DNA of 21,662 bases from a virus. The DNA is taken from positions 1-21,662 of the IMG/VR virus record IMGVR_UViG_3300000101_000219; one strand, written 5' to 3'. The notes beneath the pieces are model-generated. The model saw nothing but the letters and a program-made list of their open reading frames with translations, was not told the DNA's origin and ran no database searches. Of the stretch, positions 7,222 to 16,547 are shown piece by piece (the stretch's first letter is position 1; each line of letters begins with the position of its first letter). Both the position numbers and the translations under genes were made by a program.

Positions 7222-7769
7222 TGCCAAGAAGTTTATCAACAGATTTACAAGCACAAGTATCATCACAACAAACTAAAACAGCATTTCTTGTTGAATTGGG
7301 TTTATCTACAACTGTAAGATTAACTGATTGGTATTCAGATGTTACTTATGATTCTAATTCTTATGAAGCTGGCGGCTCTTTTCTAACAGTGGATTCAGTT
7401 GTGGAAACTGGTCAATTGCAAATAGATGAAATAAATCTTGGTTTTTCAAATGTTACCAACCAAGTAAGAAGTTTAGTTCAAAGTGGTGCATTTACAGATA
7501 AAACAGTAGAAATAAATTTAGCTTACTTTAATGAGAATGAAACTTTGGTAGGTGCTATAAATTATTTCACAGGGCAAATTAGAAGTGTATCTATCTCAGA
7601 AAGTATAGATAATTCTGTGTTAGCAATGACTGTGGCTTCTCATTGGGCAAATTGGAATTTAACAAAAGGTAGGCATTATTCAGACGAATCTCAGAAATCA
7701 GCTTATACAGGTGATAGAGGTTTAGAGTTTGCCACACAAGTAAAATCAGACGTAAGGTGGGGTAGTTAA
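7221..7769 (+). CDS. Tail-tip protein, gpL / DUF2163-like
   Basis: A 182-residue protein with a strand-rich body (TAFLVELGLSTTVRLTDWY, VTYDSNSYEAGGSFLTVDSV, GQLQIDEINLGFSNVTNQ, GQIRSVSISES) and a C-terminal stretch HWANWNLTKGRHYSDESQK then GDRGLEF. This is the pattern of lambda gpL and of DUF2163 hub proteins of alphaproteobacterial gene transfer agents, which connect the distal ring to the gpJ-like hub. No clear iron-sulfur-type C-terminal Cys cluster as in lambda gpL is seen. The gene order distal protein, this protein, gpJ-like hub agrees. An NlpC/P60 (gpK-like) gene normally found next is absent. Confidence 0.6.
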   Translation: MPRSLSTDLQAQVSSQQTKTAFLVELGLSTTVRLTDWYSDVTYDSNSYEAGGSFLTVDSVVETGQLQIDEINLGFSNVTNQVRSLVQSGAFTDKTVEINLAYFNENETLVGAINYFTGQIRSVSISESIDNSVLAMTVASHWANWNLTKGRHYSDESQKSAYTGDRGLEFATQVKSDVRWGS

Positions 7770-10700
7770 TGTTTAATGCTATAGTTGGTTTTTTTAGAGA
7801 AATAGGCGGTGCAATAGCATCAGTATGGGCTGATGCTAAAACCTTAGAAAAAATAAACATGGTATTTATGGCAGTTACTACTGCTGTAGGTGTTAAAGGA
7901 TTCTTACAAGCAAGGCAAATGATGTCTAAAGGCCAAGACATCATGGCTAACAAAACTGCTGCTGGTGGCAAGATACCAGTCATATATGGAACAAGAAGGG
8001 TTGGTGCTCAAATTGTTTATATGGACACAGCACAAAACAGGTCAAAGGATTTGTTTGTTGTTTATGCAATATCAGTTGGTGAATGTGAAGAGATACTTGG
8101 CAGAACTATTGAGATAGATGGCAATAGTATTCTTGATGGCAATATCTATAAAGGTGGTGGATATGTGGGCTCAGACAAAATATCATCAGGTTTAAATGGT
8201 TCTTTAAACACCGCATCACAAGTTGGTGATAATCAGTATTCACAAGCAGGAACACTGGGAACAGACCCAACAAAAAGATATTCCTTTGTATTTAACTTAC
8301 ATCATGGTGCATCTAGTCAAACAGCAGACCCAATGCTTAGAGCATCTATACCTACTGAGTGGACTGCTAACCATAAGCTAAATGGCATTTGTTATATAGC
8401 AGCTTCTTTTGATTATGATAAAAAAGGAATGTATAAAGGCGTTCCACAAATAACAGTACAGGTTAAAGGTAAAAAGGTTTTTGACCCAAGAGATAGCTCT
8501 ACTAAATGGTCATCTAACCCAGCCTTATGTTTCTTAGATTACATACAAAATGATGAGTATGGTAAAGGTTTAGCAACATCACAAATTAACATGACTACTA
8601 TCAGTGCTGCTGCAACTGCATGTGAAGTAGAAGTAGATCAACCTTACTATAATGACACCTATCAAGACTTAACTTGGAGTGGAACTGCTGGTAATGACTT
8701 TATTGTTATTAATGATAATGATGACTGGTGGCAAAACAAAGTAGATGAAGTTATAGATATAAGAGATTCTAATGATGCAAGTATATTTTCTAATGCTGTA
8801 AGTATTACAGGTTCTACAAGATATCAATACTATGATTCTGTGCAAGAAAACAGGTTATATATAGATGACGTTTTAGCAAATAGTTATACAAATGAAGCAG
8901 GAAACGCTAGAGCTAAAGTTAAAAGATTTCATTGTAATGGTTATATTGACACTAACAAGAATGTCATGGATAACGCTAAAGAGCTTCTTGCAAATATGCG
9001 AGGTATCTTTCTTTATATTGATGGTAAGTATGAATTACAAATAGAAGATACAGGAACATCTACATTTAGCATCACAGATGACCACATCATAGCTGATGCT
9101 GGTATATCAGTTGATTATGGTAATAAAGATAAAAAGGCAAATAAAGTTGTTATTGAATTCTTTAATGCTAACAAGAAATACGAACTTGATACAGCTACAG
9201 TTTTGCATGATGCATCACCTGAGTATTATTCAGATGATGGTGAGGTATTAGAAGTTAAAGCTGAATTCCCTTATGTAACAGACCCATACATTGCTTACAA
9301 TATGGGTAAGGCTATCTTAACTAGAAGTAGAAATCAGACCACTATGCAGTTCTTAGGAACTCCTGAGATGTATAAATTAAATGTGGGTGATATTGTTGAT
9401 CTTACCTACTTGCCTTTAAGTTTTAATGTAAAGGTTTGCAGAGTAGAAGCATTAGAATTACAAGCAAATGGTCTTGTATCTGTTAGTTTAATTGAATACT
9501 TTGATGTTTATACATGGGAAGTACCAGCTCAAGAGCCAGTAGAAATAATAGCCCATCCGCCAAGCATAGGTGCTTTGCATCCACCTGAAGCAAATAGCAT
9601 TGTATTCACAGACACAGATGCTTCGTCAATCAATAGACCCACTTTAACTTGGACTGAGCCAACTGATTTTCCTGTAAGGCAATATAGGGTAGATGTAGTT
9701 GATAGCTCGGCAAACAATGTATTTAGTAAAATAGTAGATACACCATCAGTTGATTTAGCCTTTTTACCTAAAGCAGCAAACTATGAAGCAAGTATTACTT
9801 CTTTTAATGGCGTTGGAATTGAATCTAACGCATCTACCAAAACATTTACTATTGCAGATGACCCAGTAAAAACTACTGAAGTTGAAATGAATGGTGTTAC
9901 CTTGTCAACAGTTGAGAGTTATGGAACTGTAGCAGGGCAATCAGGTAATTGGGTTAAATTTACAAATCAAGTAGCTTTTATAGATAATGTAGATTTTGAA
10001 GACCCTGTTGTTTTTAACGATAGTGTTCAATTTGAAAATGCACCAACTTTTGCAGATGGTCTTAGCGGTCAAGGATTATTCAATATATCTGCTGGCTCAA
10101 TACAGTTTGGCTCTTACACACCATCAACCACAACTAATAATCTTTACAACGTAGGCGGTTCTTTATACTGGAATGGTCAAGCACTAGGAACTGGTACTGG
10201 TGATATTACAGCAGTAGTAGCAGGTACTAACTTAAATGGTGGTGGTACTTCAGGTTCAGTTACTTTAAATCTTGATTCTACTATTACAGGCAATCACACC
10301 TTTTCTAACAACCTAATTATCGGTGGTGACTTAACAGTTCAAGGCACTACAACAACTGTAAACACAGATGATCTAAACGTAAAAGACAAAAACATTACCC
10401 TAAACTATTCAACAGGGGATTCATCAGCTTCAGCTAATGGTGCAGGTATTACCATTCAAGATGCTGTAAGTGTAGGTAATGATGCAACTATTCTTTGGAA
10501 TACTAATTTTGATAATTTTGATTTTTCACACACTATAAGAATTCCAGACAGTCAAAAGGTAGAGTTTGGTGCTGATGCAGATTTACAAATTTACCATGAG
10601 TCTGGAAACAACCATAGTGTCATAAAAGAAACAGGTACAGGTAACTTAAAAATCCAAGCAGCCAATATTGAAATGCAGATTCCAAATGGCACGCAGAATT

Positions 10701-13700
10701 ATTTACAAGCTATCAATGGCGGTGCAGTAACCTTATACAACAATGGTTCACCTAAAATCGCTACAACCTCAAGCGGTGCTAATATTTCGGGAACGCTAAC
10801 AAGTGATGGTTTGACTGTAGAGGCTGGTATTGCACAACTACAATTAATAGATACGGGTGTGTCTGGCTCAACAAAACTAAGAACTGCAAACGCCCAAACA
10901 TGGCTTGAAGTAGACCCTGATAACGTACAAGCGTCATCTGGCTTTGCTACATATATTGATGGAAAGAGGTTTTTTAATATTGAAGATACAGGAGACATCT
11001 CATTCTATGACGATACAGGTACATCACAAAACCTAAAATGGGATGCTAGTGCAGATACCTTAAACTTTGTAGATAATGCAAAGGCACAGTTTGGTGCAGG
11101 TAATGATTTACAGATTTACCATGATGGAAATAACAGTCGTGTAGAAGATACAGGGACAGGTGGATTACGTCTTATAGGTGGTAACTTTGTATCTCTACAA
11201 AGCACTTCAGGTGAGAACATGGTTGTTGCTAATGAAAATGGTGCAGTAACCTTATACCACAACAATAGTGCAAAACTAGCCACAACCTCAACAGGCATAG
11301 ACGTAACAGGAACAGTTACGAGTGATGGTTTGACTGTTGATAGTGGCGGAACAAATATAGGAATTGTTACTAAATCCACAGACCAATTTGCATTTATTGG
11401 CTTTGAAGATAACACTTCTTCTACTTCTTCTGTTTATATAGGTGCAGATGGTAACGACTTTATTGCTAGAGCAAATAGCATAACAAGATTTAGGGCAGCC
11501 TCCAACGGAGACATCTCCTTTTACGAAGATACAGGAACTACAGCTAAGTTGTTTTGGGATGCAAGTTCTGAGAGGTTGGGTTTGGGTACAACTTCACCCG
11601 AAGAAAAAATGCAATTATTATCATCGGGCAATACTTTAATTAGAGTAACTTCAGGAACTTCAAGTATTGCAGGTATTGATTTTGGTGACACTGATGATAC
11701 TGATGTTGGAAGAATTAGATATTTAAACTCTAGCAACGCTTTACAATTCAGCACACAAGCAACAGAACGCATGAGAATAGACTCATCAGGACGATTGGGT
11801 ATTGGTACAACCAGTCCTTCTGAACAGTTAGATGTATCTGGTAATGTTTTATTTGGTTCTGGAGTAGGTTCTGGTGATGCAGTTATTAACGTAGGAAGAG
11901 GTAGAACTGCTGATGGTAATGTGTATATAGATTTACATTCTGATATAGCTACTTATACAGATTATGGTCTTAGACTTATTAAACAATCAGGAGCTAATGG
12001 TGCTTCTAGTATCTTACATAGAGGAACAGGAACATTTACTATTGAAACAGATGAAGCTGCTGCTATTAGATTTAATACAAATTCCGTAGAAAGAATGAGA
12101 ATAGACTCATCAGGTAGGTTAAACATGATGAGCAGTGCAGGTGCTTCTCCTGTTCTGTATCACGGCAACGATTTAACCAGTACTAGTCCCACTACAAACT
12201 TATCATTTGGTAATGAGCAAAATGGTGCTTTGCTTATATATACAAATAGTACAGAACGTCTAAGAATAGACTCATCAGGTAATGTGTTGGTGGGTAAGAC
12301 TAGTGCAACCGCTACAAACCTAGGATGTCAAATTGAAAATGATGGTCAAATAAAAACTACAACTAACGGACAATCTTCGCTAACTCTAAACCGAAAAACA
12401 TCCGATGGTGCTATAGCTATATTCCAAAAAGATGGATCAACAGTTGGAAATATTGGTTCACACACTTCTACTACTACAAATATGTATATTGGTAGTGTTG
12501 ATTCAGGGCTATACTTTGATAGCACTAATAATAGAATTTCGCCCTATTATGTAAATAATAACTCTTTACCTAATGGCGGTATTTCATTAGGTGGAAATAG
12601 CAACCGATTCCAAGACCTTTATCTAGCAGGTACTGCAAACTTCGGAAGCCTATCAGATGGCACAATAACCATAACAGGCTTTGTAGATCAAGATGATATG
12701 TCCTCTGATTCTGCAACGCTATTGCCAACACAACAATCTGTTAAGGCTTATGTAGATGCAAACAGCTTTACTATAAACAACAATGCAGACAATAGAATTA
12801 TTACTGGTACTGCAACCGCAGGAACTTTAAATGCAGAAACCACATTAACCTATGGTACTACAGGTGCAGACTTAGCAATTACAGGTGGCTCTATAGGTAG
12901 TGCTCCACCAATACTAAGATTAGAAGATGTAGGCAGTTCAGGCAAATTAGCTGAACTAAACCACATTACAGGAACTACAACCCTAATCTCAAGAAATGCT
13001 ACAAGTAATGGTGTTATAAAGTTTGCAGGTCATAACGGAACATCAGAAACTGAATATGGAAGGTTTGATGCATCAGGCAACGTTGGAATTGGTACAAGTT
13101 CGCCTTCAGCACTCTTGCATGTTAAAAGCACAGGCAATGGTGAAATAGAAGTTGAAAGAGCTAGTGGTGCTTTAATTAATTTACAAGCACAATCTGCAAG
13201 AGGTGTTATAGGTACAGACTCAAACCATGAACTACAATTAAAAACTAATGGTTCAGGCAGAATGACCATCAATACTGCTGGAAATATTGGAATAGGCACA
13301 ACTGCTCCAAGTTCACAGTTACACTTATCTAAAGCGGGTGGCACGTTAATTAAATTAGGAACTTCTATTAATACTTCTGAAATTGAAGCAAGAGAAGTTG
13401 GTGGCGGTCAAAGTCTTATACTCAGTTCTGTTAATTCAGCAGACCATTTAGTAATTGATGGAGCAGGAAAAGTTGGAATAGGCACAAGTTCGCCTGCTGA
13501 GTCTTTACACACCACAGGTAATATTAGATTTGGTGACTCAGCACCTGCTGAGCTTTATACAAATAGCTCTGAACTAAGATTAGGTGTTGATAGAAATAAC
13601 GATAATGGTACATCAAATATTACTTTCTATGTTAATAATAGTGAATCAGCTAGAATAGATGCATCAGGTAATTTGTTGGTGGGTAAGACGAGCAGTTCTA

Positions 13701-16126
13701 CAGGAGTTGTTGGTGCTAGATTTAGTGCAAATGGATTTTCTAACATAACAAGAGATGGCGGTGAATGTTTTAACTTAAATAGACTTACATCAGACGGAAC
13801 TATTATTGATTTTAGAAAGGACTCAGCAACAGTTGGAAGTATTGGTACTGGAGCTGGTGTTTTAGGTATCGGACAAGGTACTGGTAATCTAGGATTTTTT
13901 AACGCAACTGTTGTTCCTATGAGCAATGTAAGTGGTGGTGCTTCTAATGGACTTGTTGATTTAGGCACAGGTAATAGAAGATTCAAAGACCTTCACCTTT
14001 CAGGCACAGCTAACTTTGGAAGCACGACTAGTTTGTATGAAGGTGCAGGTGGAGATGCTTTCTTTAAAAACACTAATGCTGGTGCTGATTTATTTTTAGA
14101 CTCAGGTAGACGTATACGTTTTACTGCAAATGGCTCAGAAAGAATGCGTATAGACTCATCAGGTCGTGTTGGAATTGGTACAAGTTCTCCAGCTCAAAAA
14201 CTTCATATTGTTAGTACAGACGGCTCTAATATAATATTAAATTCAAATACTGCAGCAGAAAATAATGGTATTTTTATGACAGAAGCTCCATCTGCAAGCC
14301 CATACACGAACGGAGCATACGTTGCTTACGATGGTGCAAATAACGCTTTTAAAATAAAGACTGGTACAACAACATTATCCACAAGACTTACAATACTAAG
14401 AGATAACGGCAACGTTGGAATTGGGACAGATTCGCCAGATGCTAATCTTCATGTTCATGCAACTAGCGGTGATGGGAAGATACGAATAACAGGCGATAAT
14501 ATAACCAACTCAGGCGGTTCAATAAAAGGGTTTAATAATGGATTAGCTTTTAATGTAGCACCTTCAGGTGGTGGTAGTGAGTCTGAAGTTTTGCGAATTA
14601 ATGGCTCACAAAATGTTGGTATTGGTACAGCTTCGCCAAGTGAAAAGCTAAGTGTTGTAGGTGATGCTAGTATAAGCACGACAGGAAACAGTACGGGATT
14701 GCGTATTATAACATCAGCAACAGGCGAGGGTTATTTAATTTTTGGTGATACTGCGGACAATTCCATGGGTGGTATGGCGTATAGTAACAGTACAAATGCA
14801 CTAATGTTTGATTCTAATAATGCAGAACGCATGAGAATAGACTCATCAGGCAATGTGTTGGTGGGAACTACATCGGCTTCTATTTCAGGTGCAAATACCA
14901 CAGGTGTTGTTTTATCAGCAAATGCTGCTGCACAATTTTCAAGAAATGGTGGTCACTCTTTAGATATTAATAGAACACAAGCAGGAGAACTTGTTAGATT
15001 TAGAAGTGCAGGAACAATAGTTGGAAGTATTGGTGTTATAAATACCAACAACCTTACGATAGGTGGCTCTGTTTCAAACCATTCAGGCCTTCAATTTGGT
15101 ACTGCTGTAATTACGCCTATGAGAGCAGGTTCAGAAAGTGATGCTCAAATTGATATAGGTTTCTCTAACGCTAGATTCAAAGACCTCTACCTTTCAAATA
15201 ATATTAAAGCTCATGGTGATTCATCACCTACTCTTGATTTAAAAGACACTACTAATAATTGTAATCTTCTGGCTTATGCTCAGAACTCCACAGCAAATAT
15301 TGGAACTTATAGTAATCATCCTTTAATTTTTGATACTAATAGTTCAGAACGCATGAGAATAGACTCATCAGGTCGTTTAATTGTTGGCGGTACAACAGCA
15401 GGTGAAACTGGTGCTACAACTATTTATCCTAATGGTAATATTGCATCAGCTTCTATAACAGCAACAGGTGATGGTGTATTTAACTTCTTTAAAACCGAAA
15501 CATTTAATCCAGTATTAACAGCAAATGATAGTCAATCTGATACAGGGCAAATCATAGCAGTTCAAATTGGTGGAACTACCAAAGGTAACATAGGTATAAA
15601 TAGTGCTACTGGTAATGATATGTATATTGCAAGTGGTACTACAAGTAGTGCAGGTGTTGGTCTTAGATTTATAGATTATCAAGTTACAAACATACAACCA
15701 TGCAGAGGAAATGGCTCTACTCTTGATAATGTAATTGATTTGGGTTCTGTGGGTGCAAGGTTTGATGATATTTACGCAACTAATGGAACTATCAACACTT
15801 CTGATGAAAACGAAAAACAAGACATACAAGCCTTAACAGATGCAGAGCAAAGAGTTGCTACAGCATGTAAAGGTTTAATAAGAAGATTTAGATGGCAAGA
15901 TTCAGTAGCAGAAAAAGATAATAATCCTGATTCTGATGAAACAGCTAGATATCATTTTGGAGTCATAGCTCAAGACTTACAAGATGCATTTACAGCAGAA
16001 GGATTAAATGCAAGTGACTATGGTATGTTTATATCTAGCACTTGGACTGATGATGATGGTGTAGAACAAACGAGACTTGGTGTAAGATATAACGAATTGC
16101 TAAGTTTTATAATAACAACAATATAG
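7769..16126 (+). CDS. Giant tail hub and fibre protein: gpJ-like N-terminus, repetitive fibre, S74 autoprocessing C-terminus
   Basis: A 2785-residue protein, about 2.5 times the length of lambda gpJ. Residues 1-50 are hydrophobic and helical. Residues about 65-600 resemble gpJ/phage-tail_3 hub proteins (GKIPVIYGTRRVGAQIVYMD, NPALCFLDYI, LLANMRGIFLYIDGKYEL, NVGDIVDLTY). Residues about 610-700 look like a fibronectin type III domain. From about 730 to 2650 comes a fibre of repeats: two LQIYH modules, eight GIGTxSP motifs, about seven RMRIDSSG-type motifs and four long LVGKTS...DLYLSGTANFGS modules. The end is a Peptidase_S74 chaperone: SDENEK holds likely Ser2678 and Lys2683, the same spacing as the Ser-Lys dyad of endosialidase tailspikes. 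Self-cleavage before Ser2678 would release 108 residues after trimer folding. It should sit at the tail tip and recognise the host. It starts by a TAATG overlap. Confidence 0.9.
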   Translation: MFNAIVGFFREIGGAIASVWADAKTLEKINMVFMAVTTAVGVKGFLQARQMMSKGQDIMANKTAAGGKIPVIYGTRRVGAQIVYMDTAQNRSKDLFVVYAISVGECEEILGRTIEIDGNSILDGNIYKGGGYVGSDKISSGLNGSLNTASQVGDNQYSQAGTLGTDPTKRYSFVFNLHHGASSQTADPMLRASIPTEWTANHKLNGICYIAASFDYDKKGMYKGVPQITVQVKGKKVFDPRDSSTKWSSNPALCFLDYIQNDEYGKGLATSQINMTTISAAATACEVEVDQPYYNDTYQDLTWSGTAGNDFIVINDNDDWWQNKVDEVIDIRDSNDASIFSNAVSITGSTRYQYYDSVQENRLYIDDVLANSYTNEAGNARAKVKRFHCNGYIDTNKNVMDNAKELLANMRGIFLYIDGKYELQIEDTGTSTFSITDDHIIADAGISVDYGNKDKKANKVVIEFFNANKKYELDTATVLHDASPEYYSDDGEVLEVKAEFPYVTDPYIAYNMGKAILTRSRNQTTMQFLGTPEMYKLNVGDIVDLTYLPLSFNVKVCRVEALELQANGLVSVSLIEYFDVYTWEVPAQEPVEIIAHPPSIGALHPPEANSIVFTDTDASSINRPTLTWTEPTDFPVRQYRVDVVDSSANNVFSKIVDTPSVDLAFLPKAANYEASITSFNGVGIESNASTKTFTIADDPVKTTEVEMNGVTLSTVESYGTVAGQSGNWVKFTNQVAFIDNVDFEDPVVFNDSVQFENAPTFADGLSGQGLFNISAGSIQFGSYTPSTTTNNLYNVGGSLYWNGQALGTGTGDITAVVAGTNLNGGGTSGSVTLNLDSTITGNHTFSNNLIIGGDLTVQGTTTTVNTDDLNVKDKNITLNYSTGDSSASANGAGITIQDAVSVGNDATILWNTNFDNFDFSHTIRIPDSQKVEFGADADLQIYHESGNNHSVIKETGTGNLKIQAANIEMQIPNGTQNYLQAINGGAVTLYNNGSPKIATTSSGANISGTLTSDGLTVEAGIAQLQLIDTGVSGSTKLRTANAQTWLEVDPDNVQASSGFATYIDGKRFFNIEDTGDISFYDDTGTSQNLKWDASADTLNFVDNAKAQFGAGNDLQIYHDGNNSRVEDTGTGGLRLIGGNFVSLQSTSGENMVVANENGAVTLYHNNSAKLATTSTGIDVTGTVTSDGLTVDSGGTNIGIVTKSTDQFAFIGFEDNTSSTSSVYIGADGNDFIARANSITRFRAASNGDISFYEDTGTTAKLFWDASSERLGLGTTSPEEKMQLLSSGNTLIRVTSGTSSIAGIDFGDTDDTDVGRIRYLNSSNALQFSTQATERMRIDSSGRLGIGTTSPSEQLDVSGNVLFGSGVGSGDAVINVGRGRTADGNVYIDLHSDIATYTDYGLRLIKQSGANGASSILHRGTGTFTIETDEAAAIRFNTNSVERMRIDSSGRLNMMSSAGASPVLYHGNDLTSTSPTTNLSFGNEQNGALLIYTNSTERLRIDSSGNVLVGKTSATATNLGCQIENDGQIKTTTNGQSSLTLNRKTSDGAIAIFQKDGSTVGNIGSHTSTTTNMYIGSVDSGLYFDSTNNRISPYYVNNNSLPNGGISLGGNSNRFQDLYLAGTANFGSLSDGTITITGFVDQDDMSSDSATLLPTQQSVKAYVDANSFTINNNADNRIITGTATAGTLNAETTLTYGTTGADLAITGGSIGSAPPILRLEDVGSSGKLAELNHITGTTTLISRNATSNGVIKFAGHNGTSETEYGRFDASGNVGIGTSSPSALLHVKSTGNGEIEVERASGALINLQAQSARGVIGTDSNHELQLKTNGSGRMTINTAGNIGIGTTAPSSQLHLSKAGGTLIKLGTSINTSEIEAREVGGGQSLILSSVNSADHLVIDGAGKVGIGTSSPAESLHTTGNIRFGDSAPAELYTNSSELRLGVDRNNDNGTSNITFYVNNSESARIDASGNLLVGKTSSSTGVVGARFSANGFSNITRDGGECFNLNRLTSDGTIIDFRKDSATVGSIGTGAGVLGIGQGTGNLGFFNATVVPMSNVSGGASNGLVDLGTGNRRFKDLHLSGTANFGSTTSLYEGAGGDAFFKNTNAGADLFLDSGRRIRFTANGSERMRIDSSGRVGIGTSSPAQKLHIVSTDGSNIILNSNTAAENNGIFMTEAPSASPYTNGAYVAYDGANNAFKIKTGTTTLSTRLTILRDNGNVGIGTDSPDANLHVHATSGDGKIRITGDNITNSGGSIKGFNNGLAFNVAPSGGGSESEVLRINGSQNVGIGTASPSEKLSVVGDASISTTGNSTGLRIITSATGEGYLIFGDTADNSMGGMAYSNSTNALMFDSNNAERMRIDSSGNVLVGTTSASISGANTTGVVLSANAAAQFSRNGGHSLDINRTQAGELVRFRSAGTIVGSIGVINTNNLTIGGSVSNHSGLQFGTAVITPMRAGSESDAQIDIGFSNARFKDLYLSNNIKAHGDSSPTLDLKDTTNNCNLLAYAQNSTANIGTYSNHPLIFDTNSSERMRIDSSGRLIVGGTTAGETGATTIYPNGNIASASITATGDGVFNFFKTETFNPVLTANDSQSDTGQIIAVQIGGTTKGNIGINSATGNDMYIASGTTSSAGVGLRFIDYQVTNIQPCRGNGSTLDNVIDLGSVGARFDDIYATNGTINTSDENEKQDIQALTDAEQRVATACKGLIRRFRWQDSVAEKDNNPDSDETARYHFGVIAQDLQDAFTAEGLNASDYGMFISSTWTDDDGVEQTRLGVRYNELLSFIITTI
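10570..11346 (+). repeat. Two-copy LQIYH fibre module
   Basis: Two diverged modules of about 250 bases, at about 10570-10825 and 11094-11346, encode the same order of motifs: DLQIYH, a Gly/Asn turn, ETGTGNL or EDTGTGGL, GAVTLYNN or GAVTLYHN, then TSDGLTVEAG or TSDGLTVDSG. They are protein-level repeats of the tail fibre shaft, probably from duplication. Confidence 0.7.
11577..15372 (+). repeat. Dispersed GIGTSSP and RMRIDSSG coding repeats in the fibre
   Basis: A 26-base unit encoding ERMRIDSSG occurs identically at 11765-11790, 14825-14850 and 15347-15372, and with few changes at 12089-12114, 12254-12279 and 14138-14163; a more diverged copy ends near 13668. GIGTxSP motifs begin near 11577, 11797, 13087, 13288, 13477, 14170, 14420 and 14620. 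The exact DNA identity in spaced copies suggests recent duplication or recombination within the gene. Confidence 0.8.
12278..15800 (+). repeat. Four-copy LVGKTS...DLYLSGTANFGS fibre module
   Basis: Four modules of about 350-420 bases begin near 12280, 13670, 14850 and 15375. Each runs LVGkTS or similar, an A/G-rich segment, LNRxTSDG-like strand, a GSIG turn, a GLxF strand, an asparagine-rich loop and RFxDLYLS. The first two share a near-identical 23-base start (12278-12300 and 13667-13689). The fourth is the most diverged and leads into the S74 domain. Confidence 0.7.
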
Positions 16127-16136
16127 GAGAAAAAAG

Positions 16137-16493
16137 ATGGCAAATACATACACATGGGACTGTAAAACAGTTGATGTATATCCTGATTATGAGGGTAATA
16201 CAGACACAGTTTATAACGTCCATTGGAGATTAAATGGAACAAGTAGTGAAAAGCATGAAGTAGATGGTCAAGAAGTACCATATACCGCTAGTGTTTATGG
16301 CACTCAATCACTATCACTAGAGGACATTGGTTCAGACTTTGTACCTTTCGCTGATCTGACCAATACAATAGTAGAGGGCTGGGTAAAAAGCATTATGGGT
16401 GAAGAAGAGGTTGCTAACCTAAAAAAATCTTTAAAAGATAAAATAGACGAAGAAATAACACCTACGACTGAAACAAAAACTATAGGTGAGTAA
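16137..16493 (+). CDS. Conserved small phage protein after the tail fibre, function unknown
   Basis: A 118-residue soluble protein, starting MANTYTWDCKTVDVYPDYEG and continuing with TVYNVHWRLNG, a central loop, VYGTQSLSLEDIGSDFVPFADL, then a helical, charged end (GWVKSIMGEEEVANLKKSLKDKIDEEI). AGGAGA lies 7 bases before the ATG. I recall similar proteins directly downstream of tail fibres in marine phages, unnamed apart from a domain-of-unknown-function label. The beta N-terminal part and the helical tail might assist the fibre (chaperone or attachment), but no motif shows this. No signal peptide or membrane segment. Confidence 0.75.
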   Translation: MANTYTWDCKTVDVYPDYEGNTDTVYNVHWRLNGTSSEKHEVDGQEVPYTASVYGTQSLSLEDIGSDFVPFADLTNTIVEGWVKSIMGEEEVANLKKSLKDKIDEEITPTTETKTIGE

Positions 16494-16508
16494 TTGTTAT
16501 TACAATTA
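16491..16508 (+). other. AT-rich perfect inverted repeat after the post-fibre gene
   Basis: TAATTGT at 16491-16497 and ACAATTA at 16502-16508 form a 7-base perfect inverted repeat with a 4-base loop, starting at the stop codon. The AT-only stem is weak, so termination is doubtful; it could be a protein-binding site upstream of the candidate lysis promoter. Confidence 0.3.
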
Positions 16509-16519
16509 TAAATACACTA

Positions 16520-16547
16520 TGGTCATAGGCCTTAATTTATATATAAT
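16520..16547 (+). promoter_or_regulatory. Candidate promoter for the lysis block
   Basis: TGGTCA (4 of 6 to TTGACA) at 16520-16525, a 16-base spacer and TATAAT at 16542-16547, in one of the few real intergenic gaps of the late region. An imperfect palindrome (TTAATT 16532-16537 with AATTAA 16550-16555) overlaps the -10 box and could be an operator. The AT-richness raises the chance of false matches. Confidence 0.4.

Noticed and set aside
7591-7983. A 130-residue frame on the - strand across two tail genes
   Set aside because: It lies opposite well-supported genes and gives an unlikely protein without a family pattern.
10699-10998. Open frames on the - strand inside the fibre gene (also near 11116, 11521, 13030, 13627 and 14455)
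   Set aside because: They are by-products of the codon use in the repetitive fibre gene, have no ribosome binding sites, and their proteins are low in recognisable structure.
11765-15372. The regular repeats as a possible CRISPR array
   Set aside because: Copies are in frame, code for the RMRIDSSG fibre motif and are spaced irregularly by hundreds of bases.
16018-16281. A - strand frame over the end of the fibre and the next gene
   Set aside because: It lies opposite the S74 domain and a gene with a strong ribosome binding site.
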